The notes under the pieces were generated by a model. That model was given only the letters and a program-made list of their open reading frames with translations, had not been told where the DNA came from and did not search any database. A program made the translations under genes and the position numbers. This document shows positions 44,823-53,551 of a DNA stretch of 64,000 bases, piece after piece (the first letter of the stretch is position 1; each line of letters starts with the position of its first letter). The stretch is from contig NZ_AP025245.1 of the NCBI RefSeq assembly GCF_021655615.1, positions 1 through 64,000 on the forward strand, in the 5' to 3' direction. The stretch is from Acidianus sp. HS-5 (GTDB taxonomy: Archaea > Thermoproteota > Thermoprotei_A > Sulfolobales > Sulfolobaceae).

Positions 44823-46268
44823 TTAGCCTTCTCTAAAAGCCTTTCCTGCAGCTTCTAGTAATGCTTTCATCATACCTAGTGCATATGCGGAATCTTTATC
44901 AGATGCCATCCTCAATAGTCCCATAGTGCCTACAGGCTTAACGTTTGGCAGTTCGCTTACCCATATGTTAAGCGCTTTGCTCATCTTCTCCATTATAAGG
45001 ACTAAGTTGTCTACTAACTTAGGATCACCGAATACGTCAATTAATTTTATCATTTTATCCATAACTCCGTTCTTTTGTAATTCAGCAAGCTTACTCATCA
45101 TGTTAACCATCGAGTCCATATCTATTTGTGTAAGCGTCTTTACCGTCTTCTCGTCTGTCAATTTCTTCAATAACGGTAATGAAGCTTCCATTGCTGTAAG
45201 CAGACCTTCGATATCTAATTGTTGCACAAGCTTTACAGCCCTATCGCTTGTTAGTTTTTGCATCATTGGGGTTAACGCTTCAACTGCAGACAATGCGGAA
45301 TCCACGTCTAATTTCTGTATTAGTGAAACGGCTCTAGGAGAGGTTAGTTTTTGCATCATTGGGGTTAACGCTTCAACTGCAGAAAGTGTTGCGTCTAAAT
45401 CGATTTTTTGCAATAATGCTAGTGCTCTGTCGCTTGTTAGTTTTTCTATTATTGGCCATACTGCTTGTATTTTTGGTAGTTGTTCCATTCCGAAGGATAT
45501 TAGTGTGTTAACTAGGTCAGCCTTCTGAACAGCATCAAGAAGAGCAATACCTTGTTCCATCATGTTTAGGAGTTCATCTATTTGACCTTTTTTCTGCATT
45601 TCAGACATTGTTTTTGCTATTTTATTTAGTGCAGGAGTTAGGTCTGCAGTTGCTTCTAGTAATGTGTCAACGTCAAGACCTTCTATTATCTTTACTGCTT
45701 TATCGCTTGTCAGTTTTTGGAGAATAGGAGTAAGCTTTTCTGTTGAGTCTAGTAGGGTATCATAATTTATGCTTTCTAGAACTTTAAGTGCTTTATCGCT
45801 TGTCAGTGCTTTCATTACTGGCGTTATTTTTTCAACGGCTGTAAGTGTGGAGTCTATATCTATTTGCTTTAATAATGATATTGCTTTATCGCTTGTTAGT
45901 TTTTGCATCATTGGGGTTAACGCTTCAATAGCGTTTAATGTTGTATCTAAATTTATTTGTTGTAATAAGTTTAATGTTTTATCGCTTGTTAGTTTTTCTA
46001 TTATTGGCCATACTGCTTGTATTTTTGGTAGTTGTTCCATTCCGAAGGATATTAGTGTGTTAACTAGGTCAGCCTTCTGAACAGCATCAAGAAGTGATAT
46101 TGTTTGATCCGTTAGGCTTAACAGAAAGTCTAACTGACCTTTTTTGTCCATTTCATTAAGCTTATCTGTAAGTTTCTCCAGTGTAGGTAATGAATCTGCA
46201 AGTTTATTCAGCCTTTCTAGATTTTCCGGTTTTAATAATGTTTCTAAAGGATCTTGTCCTTCTGACAT
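44823..46268 (-). CDS. DUF1641 protein expanded by 31-residue repeats
   Basis: This 481-aa all-helical protein ends in a DUF1641-type tail (PNVKPVGTMGLLRMASDKD, then LGMMKALLEAAGKAF). Usual DUF1641 proteins are 100-250 aa; this one carries eight 31-residue repeats in two blocks of four, each starting LTSD or similar and containing a motif like LDVDTLLTAVEALTPMMQK. The block with its leader ALLDAVQKADLVNTLISFG is duplicated. It has no signal or membrane helix. DUF1641 genes occur near flavoprotein or sulfur/formate oxidoreductase genes in other organisms, but here the gene is alone. Function is unknown; a scaffold role is inference. Confidence 0.8.
   Translation of the reverse strand: MSEGQDPLETLLKPENLERLNKLADSLPTLEKLTDKLNEMDKKGQLDFLLSLTDQTISLLDAVQKADLVNTLISFGMEQLPKIQAVWPIIEKLTSDKTLNLLQQINLDTTLNAIEALTPMMQKLTSDKAISLLKQIDIDSTLTAVEKITPVMKALTSDKALKVLESINYDTLLDSTEKLTPILQKLTSDKAVKIIEGLDVDTLLEATADLTPALNKIAKTMSEMQKKGQIDELLNMMEQGIALLDAVQKADLVNTLISFGMEQLPKIQAVWPIIEKLTSDRALALLQKIDLDATLSAVEALTPMMQKLTSPRAVSLIQKLDVDSALSAVEALTPMMQKLTSDRAVKLVQQLDIEGLLTAMEASLPLLKKLTDEKTVKTLTQIDMDSMVNMMSKLAELQKNGVMDKMIKLIDVFGDPKLVDNLVLIMEKMSKALNIWVSELPNVKPVGTMGLLRMASDKDSAYALGMMKALLEAAGKAFREG
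45430..45542. repeat. 113-bp exact internal duplication, copy A
   Basis: This stretch inside the DUF1641 gene is identical over 113 bp to 45982-46094. The 552-bp spacing equals 184 codons, so the duplication keeps frame. It encodes the segment from QKADLVNTLIS through WPIIEKLTSD. Confidence 0.9.
45982..46094. repeat. 113-bp exact internal duplication, copy B
   Basis: Second copy of the 113-bp identical stretch. The absence of even silent changes points to a recent duplication or ongoing gene conversion. Smaller 93-bp-period repeats (31 codons) fill the surroundings. Confidence 0.9.
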
Positions 46269-46510
46269 ATTTATCTATAATCTATTTACACAATTAGTTT
46301 AATAATTTTATGAGTAATGAAATGTAGGCTTCAGCTCGCATAATTTTATTCAAGATTTATCGCTCATGTTTAATAGATTTTTATGTGAGTTCGTAGCATT
46401 TTTTCTTATATTTAAGAATCTAAATTATCTTTTCTTTTTAGTTTTATGTATTAAAGGCTTTAACTACAATTGCTAAAAATGTTTATATAGTAAGTAATCA
46501 TTAAACCTTT

Positions 46511-46846
46511 GTGGGTTCTCCTTCAGATCATTTAGCTAATGAAAGAACTTTCCTAGCTTGGGTTAGAACTGGGGTAGCCTTAATAGGCTTCGGTTTTGTA
46601 ATAGCAAAATTTGCTTTATTCATATCCATCCTTAAAGGAGCTAAATCATTATCCTCAAGTTCAGTAACTTATGGAGAAATAATGATTATACTAGGCGGAA
46701 TTGTAATAATATATGGCTTGTATTCCTATCTAGTAAACGAGAGAGATCTTTCTAAAAATCAGTACACACCTAGAGTTCTGCCCAATACGATGTTTGTAGG
46801 TATAATCTTAGCAATTGCAGTAGTTTTAGCGTTGCTCATAATATAA
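46511..46846 (+). CDS. DUF202 (YidH-type) membrane protein
   Basis: This 111-aa protein has the DUF202 signature HLANERTFLAWVRTGVALIG at its N-terminus and three membrane helices. DUF202 proteins are small inner-membrane proteins of unknown function. It starts with GTG; a TATA-like tttatatag (46482-46490) lies about 26 bp upstream, so transcription is probably leaderless. The 242-bp region before it, up to the DUF1641 gene, contains no other coding sequence that I can support. Its end overlaps the convergent exchanger gene by 11 bp. Confidence 0.85.
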   Translation: MGSPSDHLANERTFLAWVRTGVALIGFGFVIAKFALFISILKGAKSLSSSSVTYGEIMIILGGIVIIYGLYSYLVNERDLSKNQYTPRVLPNTMFVGIILAIAVVLALLII

Positions 46847-47750
46847 AATCTAAATAGATAATTATAAAGTACAAGGCTATAAGAAAAATAGATTCGTGTT
46901 TAGTAATTCTGCCATCGAGAAGAATAACTACACCTATTGCATTAGCTACTACCGCAGATATTACTTCTGGCAAGGAATTATGGAAGTCGTATGATGTGAA
47001 GAAACCGATTAAACCCAGTAATAAAGTAGAATTTTCTATCTTACTCCCCACAAAGCTAACTATAGCTAAAGATCCTCCGTCCAGATTGCTCATTGCTAAC
47101 TTTATCCCTGAAATTTTCTCTTCAAGTTCTGCAGCTATGGGAGTCAGCAGTAGTGACGTCCAGATAATAGGTAAATTAAATTCCTCAGATATCGCAACTA
47201 TACATTTGACAAAAAGATCCGAGAAAGAAAGGATTAAAGTAGCACCTATTGCAAGCTCTATAATACTTCTCGTCAGATTTACCTCGTTTTTACCGTTTTC
47301 GCCACCTTTTTTAACTCTATAAGCAAGATAAAATATATAAATTGAAGATAATATGATAGCAGTAAATAAATCAAATCTTCCATAAAAAATTATTATAATC
47401 AATACTATGGTATTTGCTAATAGGAAGTTGTTCTCAATTTTATAATCGTGACGCATTTTTAGGGATCTATTCCAAGATATAGAATAAATTAAACCAACTA
47501 AGCCTATACCTAAGGTAAAAAGTATAACATTACCACCAATTGCGGAACCTACAGCTTCTTCATATTCTTTATTTAATAATGCATATATGGTAATTACTGT
47601 CTCGGGTAATGCAGTAAGAAAACCTAAAATTATTCCTCCTGCTATTCCTTGACCGAATTTCCTTTCCATGTTTTCAGTACCTTTGGCAAGAAGTTCAGCT
47701 GCAATAATCAGTGCTGTTAAAACTAATACGAACCTAATTATATCTATCAT
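46836..47750 (-). CDS. Sodium/calcium exchanger family (CaCA) antiporter
   Basis: This 304-aa protein has about ten hydrophobic helices in two inverted halves. The first alpha repeat is GGIILGFLTALPETVITIYA with a following SAIGGNVILFTLG; the second is WTSLLLTPIAAELEEKISG with FVGSKIENSTLLLG. These Glu and Asn/Ser residues form the cation site in the superfamily, which exchanges Ca2+ or other cations for Na+ or H+. The specific ion is unknown; archaeal homologues include NCX_Mj. Confidence 0.85.
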   Translation of the reverse strand: MIDIIRFVLVLTALIIAAELLAKGTENMERKFGQGIAGGIILGFLTALPETVITIYALLNKEYEEAVGSAIGGNVILFTLGIGLVGLIYSISWNRSLKMRHDYKIENNFLLANTIVLIIIIFYGRFDLFTAIILSSIYIFYLAYRVKKGGENGKNEVNLTRSIIELAIGATLILSFSDLFVKCIVAISEEFNLPIIWTSLLLTPIAAELEEKISGIKLAMSNLDGGSLAIVSFVGSKIENSTLLLGLIGFFTSYDFHNSLPEVISAVVANAIGVVILLDGRITKHESIFLIALYFIIIYLDFIL

Positions 47751-47808
47751 ATCCTATTTTATTCTTAGAATATAATAATTATTAACCACTTCCGTATACT
47801 TACATTAG

Positions 47809-48594
47809 ATGGATGAGATAGATAAGAAAATATTACTTTACCTTTACCGTGATGGCAGAACATCTATTCATAATTTAGCATCTTTACTAAATTTAACTCC
47901 TCCTACTGTACTTTATAGGCTAAAGAATTTAGAAAAAGAGGAGATCTTGGAAGGATTCCAACTTTTAATTAATCCCAACTTTTACGGAAAGTATTATTCA
48001 TTTATCGCATTCAAAAACTTAATAGATATGGATGATAAATGGATATTTTTAAAGTTTAAATGCGTAGAATGGTTAAATGTATATGGCATAGCCGGAGAGA
48101 GCAATTTGCAAATTGAAGATAGAATATCATTTATGAGGAAAAATCTTGGAGAGCCTGAAATGCAGTATACTCCAGTTCAACAGCCTTTACAGCCTAAGGA
48201 GCTTGACATGAAAATAGTAAGGGCGTTACAAGAAGATCCCAGAGCTTCTACTTCAGAAATCTCAGAGAAAATAGGATTAGATAGCAAGATAATTATAAAA
48301 AGATTGAAAATTATGAAAAATAAAGGATACATATCTGTGATACCAAGAGTTAATATACCGAAAAGTGGAATATCAGTGTTTTCAATGTTCTCAAAAAGGA
48401 TTCCACTAATAAGGGATACGCTCTCCTCATGCAGAGTCCTAGAGATAGTAGATAAAAATAATGTCGGAATAGAAGTCTGTTTAACTGAAAACATTGAAAA
48501 TGTAAGGAATTATGTAAGAGCCGTTAGAGAAAAAGATGCTGAGGCCGACGTAATGATAATCTACGATATTAATACAAAAGGTCTTATAGAATAA
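47809..48594 (+). CDS. Double-HTH Lrp/AsnC-type regulator
   Basis: This 261-aa protein has two AsnC-type helix-turn-helices: one at MDEIDKKILLYLYRDGRTSI to about residue 50, and another at KELDMKIVRALQEDPRASTS to about residue 175. A RAM-like effector domain follows in reduced form. Archaeal regulators with two such HTH units are found widely in Sulfolobales. It is divergent from the antiporter gene (58 bp) and upstream of the SMP-30 gene (39 bp), either of which it could control. Confidence 0.8.
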   Translation: MDEIDKKILLYLYRDGRTSIHNLASLLNLTPPTVLYRLKNLEKEEILEGFQLLINPNFYGKYYSFIAFKNLIDMDDKWIFLKFKCVEWLNVYGIAGESNLQIEDRISFMRKNLGEPEMQYTPVQQPLQPKELDMKIVRALQEDPRASTSEISEKIGLDSKIIIKRLKIMKNKGYISVIPRVNIPKSGISVFSMFSKRIPLIRDTLSSCRVLEIVDKNNVGIEVCLTENIENVRNYVRAVREKDAEADVMIIYDINTKGLIE

Positions 48595-48633
48595 CCATGT
48601 GTGAATAAAATACTCCTTCTCCTATAAATTACT

Positions 48634-49485
48634 ATGGAAAAAATTTCTCCTTATAGCGGAGACCTTTATGAAGGTCCTATCTGGCACCCAACAGAAAATG
48701 TACTTTATTGGGTTAACATTCTGGCAGGAACAATTCATAGATTAGATTTGAAAAAATTTATTTATATGGAAATAAAACTTAAAGATTATGTAAGTTCAAT
48801 TTCACCTAGAATATCAGGGGGATTAATAGCGACTTCTGGCCAGGGTTTTTACGTAGTTAATATGGATGGAGAAGTTAAGGAAATTTATAAAGTAAAAGAC
48901 TGGGATTCAAGAAATAGATTTAATGATGGTAAATGTGATGCAGTAGGTAGATATTGGATAGGTACAATGAACTTAGAGGAAAAATACCCTACAGCAGGAT
49001 TTTACGTTTTAGATACTGACTTGTCTTTTAGGAAAGTTCTCGATAATGTTACTATTTCAAACGGTTTAGCTTGGAGTTCAGATAATAAAACCTTATACTA
49101 CATTGATACACCTACAAAGAAGATTTTCGAATTCGATTTCGACCTTGAGAGAGGTAAAATAAGCAATAAGAAAGTTCTTATAGATTTATCATCTGTTCAA
49201 GGAAACCCAGATGGAATGACTATAGATTCTAAGGATAATCTATGGGTAGCATTATTTGGTGGAGGAAAGGTTATAAAAATTGACACTAAAAATAAGGAAA
49301 TAGCAGACGAGATTCCTCTTCCCACTCCTAATGTAACTTCAGTAATGTTTGGCGGTGAAAATCTTTCAACACTTTACATAACTACTGCCAAGATTCACTT
49401 ACAATCTCCAGATGAGAATGCAGGCTATGTTTATGCTGAGAAAGTGTCCGCAACGGGTACTAAAATTAATTTTTGCGGATTTTAG
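48634..49485 (+). CDS. SMP-30/gluconolactonase family protein
   Basis: This 283-aa six-bladed propeller has the metal and active residues of SMP-30 lactonases: Glu18 in YEGPIWHP, NRFNDGKCDAVGRYWIG, Asn in ISNGLAWSSD and Asp in GNPDGMTID. It would open sugar-acid lactones such as gluconolactone, feeding the branched Entner-Doudoroff route of Sulfolobus. A TATA-like aataaaatac is about 25 bp before the ATG. The Csa3 gene starts 10 bp after its stop and could be co-transcribed. Confidence 0.88.
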   Translation: MEKISPYSGDLYEGPIWHPTENVLYWVNILAGTIHRLDLKKFIYMEIKLKDYVSSISPRISGGLIATSGQGFYVVNMDGEVKEIYKVKDWDSRNRFNDGKCDAVGRYWIGTMNLEEKYPTAGFYVLDTDLSFRKVLDNVTISNGLAWSSDNKTLYYIDTPTKKIFEFDFDLERGKISNKKVLIDLSSVQGNPDGMTIDSKDNLWVALFGGGKVIKIDTKNKEIADEIPLPTPNVTSVMFGGENLSTLYITTAKIHLQSPDENAGYVYAEKVSATGTKINFCGF

Positions 49486-49495
49486 TATCTAACAT

Positions 49496-50119
49496 ATGAT
49501 ATTAGTAACAACATTTGGCTTTGACGAGAAATTTCAGATAAGGGCAGTACTCAATTACGGTAAAAGTATAGAAAAGGTAATAATTGTAACATCCATTACC
49601 GACACGGACAAGGTAAAAAAAGCTTTATCGTCTTTCACGTCTTTCCTTGATAACTCTTCGATAAAATATGATATAATCAAGGTAGATCCGATAAATTTTA
49701 TAAATTCAGTTGCAGTAATAGCATATTCTCTTCCTATAGGTAAGAAAATTATTGCAAATCTGAGCGGAGGTATGAGAGCTATAATCATGGAGGCACTTAC
49801 GGCCTTAGCTTTAAGAGGTATCGATGCTGACGTTGAAATAGAGACAGAAGATTTCCAAGGTAAAATTTTCTTTAAAGTTTCCGACCTTACTAGAGGTGAT
49901 ATAAACTCAGATCATCTTCTAATACTTAGAGAAATATGGAGAGGGAATAGAAGTATTTACAAGTTAGCTAAAGCTACGGGTATGTCTACCTCTGCAGTAA
50001 GCAGAAAGCTTTCAAAACTGCTAAAATACGGTTACATAAGGAGGGAAGACACTAATTACATCTTAAATAATAAAGGAATGATAATGGCATTAATGATGGA
50101 AATGTCAGACGAATCTTAG
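49496..50119 (+). CDS. csa3: Csa3: CARF-wHTH CRISPR regulator
   Basis: This 207-aa protein starts MILVTTFGFDEKFQIRAVL, has the CARF motif NLSGGMRAII at residues 88-97 and a winged helix from about 140 to 205 (ATGMSTSAVSRKLSKLLKYG). This is the layout of Csa3 proteins, which in Sulfolobus sense cyclic tetra-adenylate and activate spacer acquisition, repair or interference genes. No cas gene or CRISPR array is in the window, so it acts on distant loci or another regulon. It follows a lactonase gene by 10 bp and overlaps the convergent padR gene by 4 bp. Confidence 0.9.
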   Translation: MILVTTFGFDEKFQIRAVLNYGKSIEKVIIVTSITDTDKVKKALSSFTSFLDNSSIKYDIIKVDPINFINSVAVIAYSLPIGKKIIANLSGGMRAIIMEALTALALRGIDADVEIETEDFQGKIFFKVSDLTRGDINSDHLLILREIWRGNRSIYKLAKATGMSTSAVSRKLSKLLKYGYIRREDTNYILNNKGMIMALMMEMSDES

Positions 50120-50550
50120 CTTATAGACTTTAGTTTTTCAATAATCTTCTTTATTCTATCCTTCTCTTCAGAATTTAATGAATCCCAATTATCTAAAATA
50201 TATTCAATTAATGACTCTAACTCCGTTATTGCATTATTTATCCTTTTATCCCTAGGAATTCCTTCAAGTAGCTCTTTGCCCTTATCAGTTAATCCATAAT
50301 ATTTTTTAGTTCCTTCAGTTTTTACCACCTCTATTAATCCTTCGACTTCTAATTCTCTAATCATGGGATAAACAGAACCGGGAGAAGGTCTCCACATGCC
50401 CATGCTGCTTTCCTCAACTTTTTCCATAATTTCTGCTCCTGTTAGTGGTCCGTTAGTATAAAGTAAGTAAAGTATTATGTGCCTAAGTCCTCTAGCTCTA
50501 TGAAAATGCACGTGATAAGTTCTTATTCTGAACTTAATATTGTTTTGCAT
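50116..50550 (-). CDS. PadR-family transcriptional regulator
   Basis: This 144-aa protein has the PadR winged helix: ARGLRHIILYLLYTNGPLTG, PSPGSVYPMIRELEVEGLIE and YYGLTDKGKELLEG, followed by a helical dimerisation part. PadR proteins are repressors of transport or phenolic-stress genes. Its targets are unknown; the 575-bp non-coding region upstream of it is a candidate place for its operator. Confidence 0.9.
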   Translation of the reverse strand: MQNNIKFRIRTYHVHFHRARGLRHIILYLLYTNGPLTGAEIMEKVEESSMGMWRPSPGSVYPMIRELEVEGLIEVVKTEGTKKYYGLTDKGKELLEGIPRDKRINNAITELESLIEYILDNWDSLNSEEKDRIKKIIEKLKSIS

Positions 50551-51125
50551 TTCACTTTCAGCTAACTCTTAGGTTATAAATAATTTATTTTTAATACGCA
50601 CTTTACACTATTTATTTATTATAAAGTCTACGTTCTTGTATCCATAATATTTAGTATGTTATGTTGTATGTAGATATATTATTTAACAATTATATAAAAC
50701 AAGAGAGATATTAAATCCTTCTATACATAGAGATTATCCTAAGTCCTCATCAACTAACCTAAAATTGGTAAATTATCTAAATAGAGAATCTTAAAAAGTG
50801 TTAATAATAATATCGATGATGTTCAGTTATGGTTAATTCAATGTCCGTAAGTAAGTAAAATAAATAGACAACATAAGACATTCATTTTACATTAATGTTT
50901 AGACCAATTAATGTTAATAATTTTTATAAGCTTCTTACCTACTAAACTTTTCTTAGACCACAAATGGCAAAGAAAGGAAAGAAGACACAGGGACAACAGG
51001 GCGGAGAAAAGAAACAATAAAATATTTGGTTAGATAGTCAAGTAATATTTTAAGTTAGAATCTTTTTTAAATCTATCCTTTTTCTTTTAGGTTAAACTTT
51101 ATACGAAGATGTTAAAGTTAAAGTT
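50551..51125. other. 575-bp region with only a tiny ORF
   Basis: Very AT-rich, with several TATA-like runs for both directions and no frame above 60 codons. The one suggestive item is an 18-codon ORF at 50964-51020. I see no tRNA, no CRISPR repeat and no transposase remnant. It separates padR from a divergent membrane protein. Confidence 0.5.
50964..51020 (+). CDS. Possible 18-aa basic micropeptide
   Basis: ATG to TAA encodes MAKKGKKTQGQQGGEKKQ. A TATA-like tttttataag (about 50922-50931) lies 33-42 bp upstream, and the gene would be the only coding product of this region. A Lys/Gly/Gln-rich peptide of this size could bind nucleic acid, or it could be a short leader. Evidence is limited to promoter spacing and composition. 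Confidence 0.3.
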   Translation: MAKKGKKTQGQQGGEKKQ

Positions 51126-51752
51126 ATGGATATTGCAGTCCTTTTAGCCTCGTTAGGAATAAGCATTTTAGAACTCTCAGAAGCAGGAGCAGTTGCAGTA
51201 ATATTTAATGGAATATATAAAAACAGTAAACCTTATATCTATGGGTTAGCTGGAGTTCTAACAGTTTTAATACCGGTTTTTACTCTGGGAAAATACATTG
51301 TACTCCTACCATTAGAATACGTTCTTGTAGTAGCTGGAATAATATTATTTTATTTTGGATATAGGCTGATAAGAAGCGCAAGAAGGTACTTTAAAGGAAT
51401 AAAGATAGCGCACAAAGAGGAAGGTGAAGAAACTTTAACAACTGTTTATGTAGTAGGTTTTACCGAAGCTCTGGAAGCAGGTCTCGTAATATTAGCATTA
51501 ATTCCTCAATCTTATATTTCTGCATTAACAGGGACTTTATTAGCTTCAATCATAGTTATAGCCTTATTGTTTATCCTTAAAGCTCAGATAATGAAAATAA
51601 GAGTACCTCATTTAAAATATGTACTTTCAGCATTACTGTTCAGTCTAGGAAGCTTATTCTTTGGAGAAGCGTTCTTTAATGCCGATGAGATATACCTAGG
51701 AATATTCTTTGTAATATATCTAGGCGTAAACTATATTATAATAAAAATATAA
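51126..51752 (+). CDS. Membrane protein with two ExxEAG motifs
   Basis: This 208-aa protein has six hydrophobic helices and two similar acidic motifs, ILELSEAGAVAVI in helix 1 and FTEALEAGLVILAL in the middle. This internal repeat with paired Glu in membrane helices recalls cation transporters (GDT1/UPF0016 or FTR1-type REGLE motifs). It is probably a divalent-cation or proton exchanger, but the assignment to one family is not secure. Confidence 0.6.
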   Translation: MDIAVLLASLGISILELSEAGAVAVIFNGIYKNSKPYIYGLAGVLTVLIPVFTLGKYIVLLPLEYVLVVAGIILFYFGYRLIRSARRYFKGIKIAHKEEGEETLTTVYVVGFTEALEAGLVILALIPQSYISALTGTLLASIIVIALLFILKAQIMKIRVPHLKYVLSALLFSLGSLFFGEAFFNADEIYLGIFFVIYLGVNYIIIKI

Positions 51753-51785
51753 AAAGAAAGGAACAAATAAAAAGAAGATAATAAA

Positions 51786-52055
51786 TTATTTCTCTTTTTC
51801 TTCCATCTTCTGTTTTTCTTTCTCTACAGGCTTACCAAGCACAGAGTACGGGAATTGGCTATATATGATTCCTCCTATTACTAGCAGTAAAACTGTTATA
51901 ATTCCTACAGAAGCTACTTGTGATGCCGTTAGTGGAGTTGTTGTTGCGTCATGAGTTACGACTATTGCTATTACAAATTCTAAGATCAAGCCTATTATGA
52001 ATACTACTTTGAATATTTTATCCATTTCTTCCAATTCTTTCTCATTTGTTGCCAT
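51786..52055 (-). CDS. Small membrane protein partner of YeeE/YedE
   Basis: This 89-aa protein has two hydrophobic helices (about residues 15-35 and 47-68) and a charged C-terminal tail of Lys and Glu. A perfect GAGGTGATC ribosome binding site immediately before the ATG at 52055 decides the start over an upstream in-frame GTG (52064) that overlaps the YeeE stop. It is coupled to the transporter gene and is probably an accessory subunit. Confidence 0.65.
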   Translation of the reverse strand: MATNEKELEEMDKIFKVVFIIGLILEFVIAIVVTHDATTTPLTASQVASVGIITVLLLVIGGIIYSQFPYSVLGKPVEKEKQKMEEKEK

Positions 52056-52060
52056 CTTGA

Positions 52061-53293
52061 TCACCTCTTTTTATAAACGTAATGTGCTGTCACTAACATT
52101 GAAGCGAATACTGCTGCAGTAAACTCCAGTCCGCTTAATGCCATTTCTAAATCTCCGCTCAATATGTGTCCAGATGCACAACCGTCAGCCATTCTTGCTC
52201 CAAATAACATTAAGTATGCTCCACCGAATGATCCTAAGAACCTCTTTGCAGGATTGCTACCGAACCTTACTGCCCAGCTTGGCGGTACTATATCTCTAAA
52301 TGCGGTAAACCTCCTCGTAAGGAATATTGCACTGAAGAATGCACCCATCAATGTTCCAATATCACTAAATGGCTCCCAACCAATACCCTTGAATACTATT
52401 TGTGAATATTTGAATGTAGGCATAAATAGGTGTCCTGCAAGCCACGAATCAGTTGTAGACTCTCCGAATATTTGGTGCATGAACATCTCAGCAACTACTG
52501 TTAATGCAACAATTCCTGCTACAGATACCATAAACCACCTAGTTACGTTATCCTCAACTGCATAATATTCATTTAACTTCTTTGCAATACTGTTCTCACT
52601 ATAAGGTAGACCTCCATCAGTTAAGAACCTTGCTGTATCACGGTGTAGCTGAACTTCTTGTGGAGTCATTCTCTTCTCTATATTCATCCTTAAGCAACTC
52701 CTTACTCCTCCCTTATACCTAGGTAGATAGTATGCAAATAAGAACATTCCAATTGCATAAATTATTGATATGCCAAATAGATCTAGAGGTGTTAATCCAT
52801 CCCAAGGTATTAAGTATTCTTTTCCTGAAGGGTGAGTTGCACCAATTATTAAACTACCGAAGTTTCCTACAGTAGTTAACCATTGTCCAGCAGGAGTTTG
52901 ATATAATGCAGTCCAGCTTGCCGCACCTAGTAATGCTCCAAATAATGCGTATATAGCATCTCTCCTACCTTCTCCTAAAGCCATCCATATTGAGCCAGGG
53001 AAGTATCCAGAAAGTGCTAATCCAGTTCCGAAGAATAAACCTCCTATAAGTACTCCTATTACGTAGAACGGTTTAGGACCCCAGTGGAAACCCACGCCTG
53101 CAGCATATAATCCAAAGAGTACTGGTGTTCCAATTGCAAATCCTAAGGTAATGCATGCAGCAAACAGTCTGTCCTCCCATTTTGCTAACCTAATCAACGT
53201 TTCCGGATTAGCTATTCCCCAAATTTCTGCTGCTGCCCCTATTATGAAGCCTATTATGAGCCCAACCCACATTGGGGCTATGTACGTTATCAT
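52061..53293 (-). CDS. YeeE/YedE-family sulfur-compound transporter
   Basis: This 410-aa multi-pass protein has the duplicated YeeE/YedE domain with conserved patches SGYFPGSIWMALGEGRRDAI and ARMADGCASGHILSG, whose cysteine is used in thiosulfate passage in the characterised bacterial TsuA. It should import thiosulfate or a related sulfur compound, fitting a sulfur-metabolising acidophile. It is followed by a small membrane protein gene. The substrate is inferred from the family. A 258-bp AT-rich gap upstream holds the promoter and no gene. Confidence 0.85.
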   Translation of the reverse strand: MITYIAPMWVGLIIGFIIGAAAEIWGIANPETLIRLAKWEDRLFAACITLGFAIGTPVLFGLYAAGVGFHWGPKPFYVIGVLIGGLFFGTGLALSGYFPGSIWMALGEGRRDAIYALFGALLGAASWTALYQTPAGQWLTTVGNFGSLIIGATHPSGKEYLIPWDGLTPLDLFGISIIYAIGMFLFAYYLPRYKGGVRSCLRMNIEKRMTPQEVQLHRDTARFLTDGGLPYSENSIAKKLNEYYAVEDNVTRWFMVSVAGIVALTVVAEMFMHQIFGESTTDSWLAGHLFMPTFKYSQIVFKGIGWEPFSDIGTLMGAFFSAIFLTRRFTAFRDIVPPSWAVRFGSNPAKRFLGSFGGAYLMLFGARMADGCASGHILSGDLEMALSGLEFTAAVFASMLVTAHYVYKKR

Positions 53294-53551
53294 TTTATTT
53301 TATCACCAAAATTAACTTTCTTTTCTAGAGATTAAATAAACTTCTTATAAAAAATATGGGAAATTGACATTAACAGAGTTAATACATTATAGAATATAAA
53401 TTCTTTAAACTTTTTTAAATATATCCATTAAAAACTTCATTCTTGAATATAGTCAATCATTATATAATGATAAATTTAACTTGAAGAATTACGTAAAAGT
53501 GTTAAAAAACTTTAAACAATCCCTTAAATCGTAAGAGAAACATCTTAACTC

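Noticed and set aside
44926..46080. Long plus-strand ORFs opposite the DUF1641 repeat gene
   Set aside because: They are mirror images of the repetitive minus-strand gene and have no independent start signal or domain.
45251..46094. Regular repeats here as a CRISPR array
   Set aside because: The period is 93 bp in codon frame, there are no unique spacers of 35-45 bp, and the repeats encode protein.
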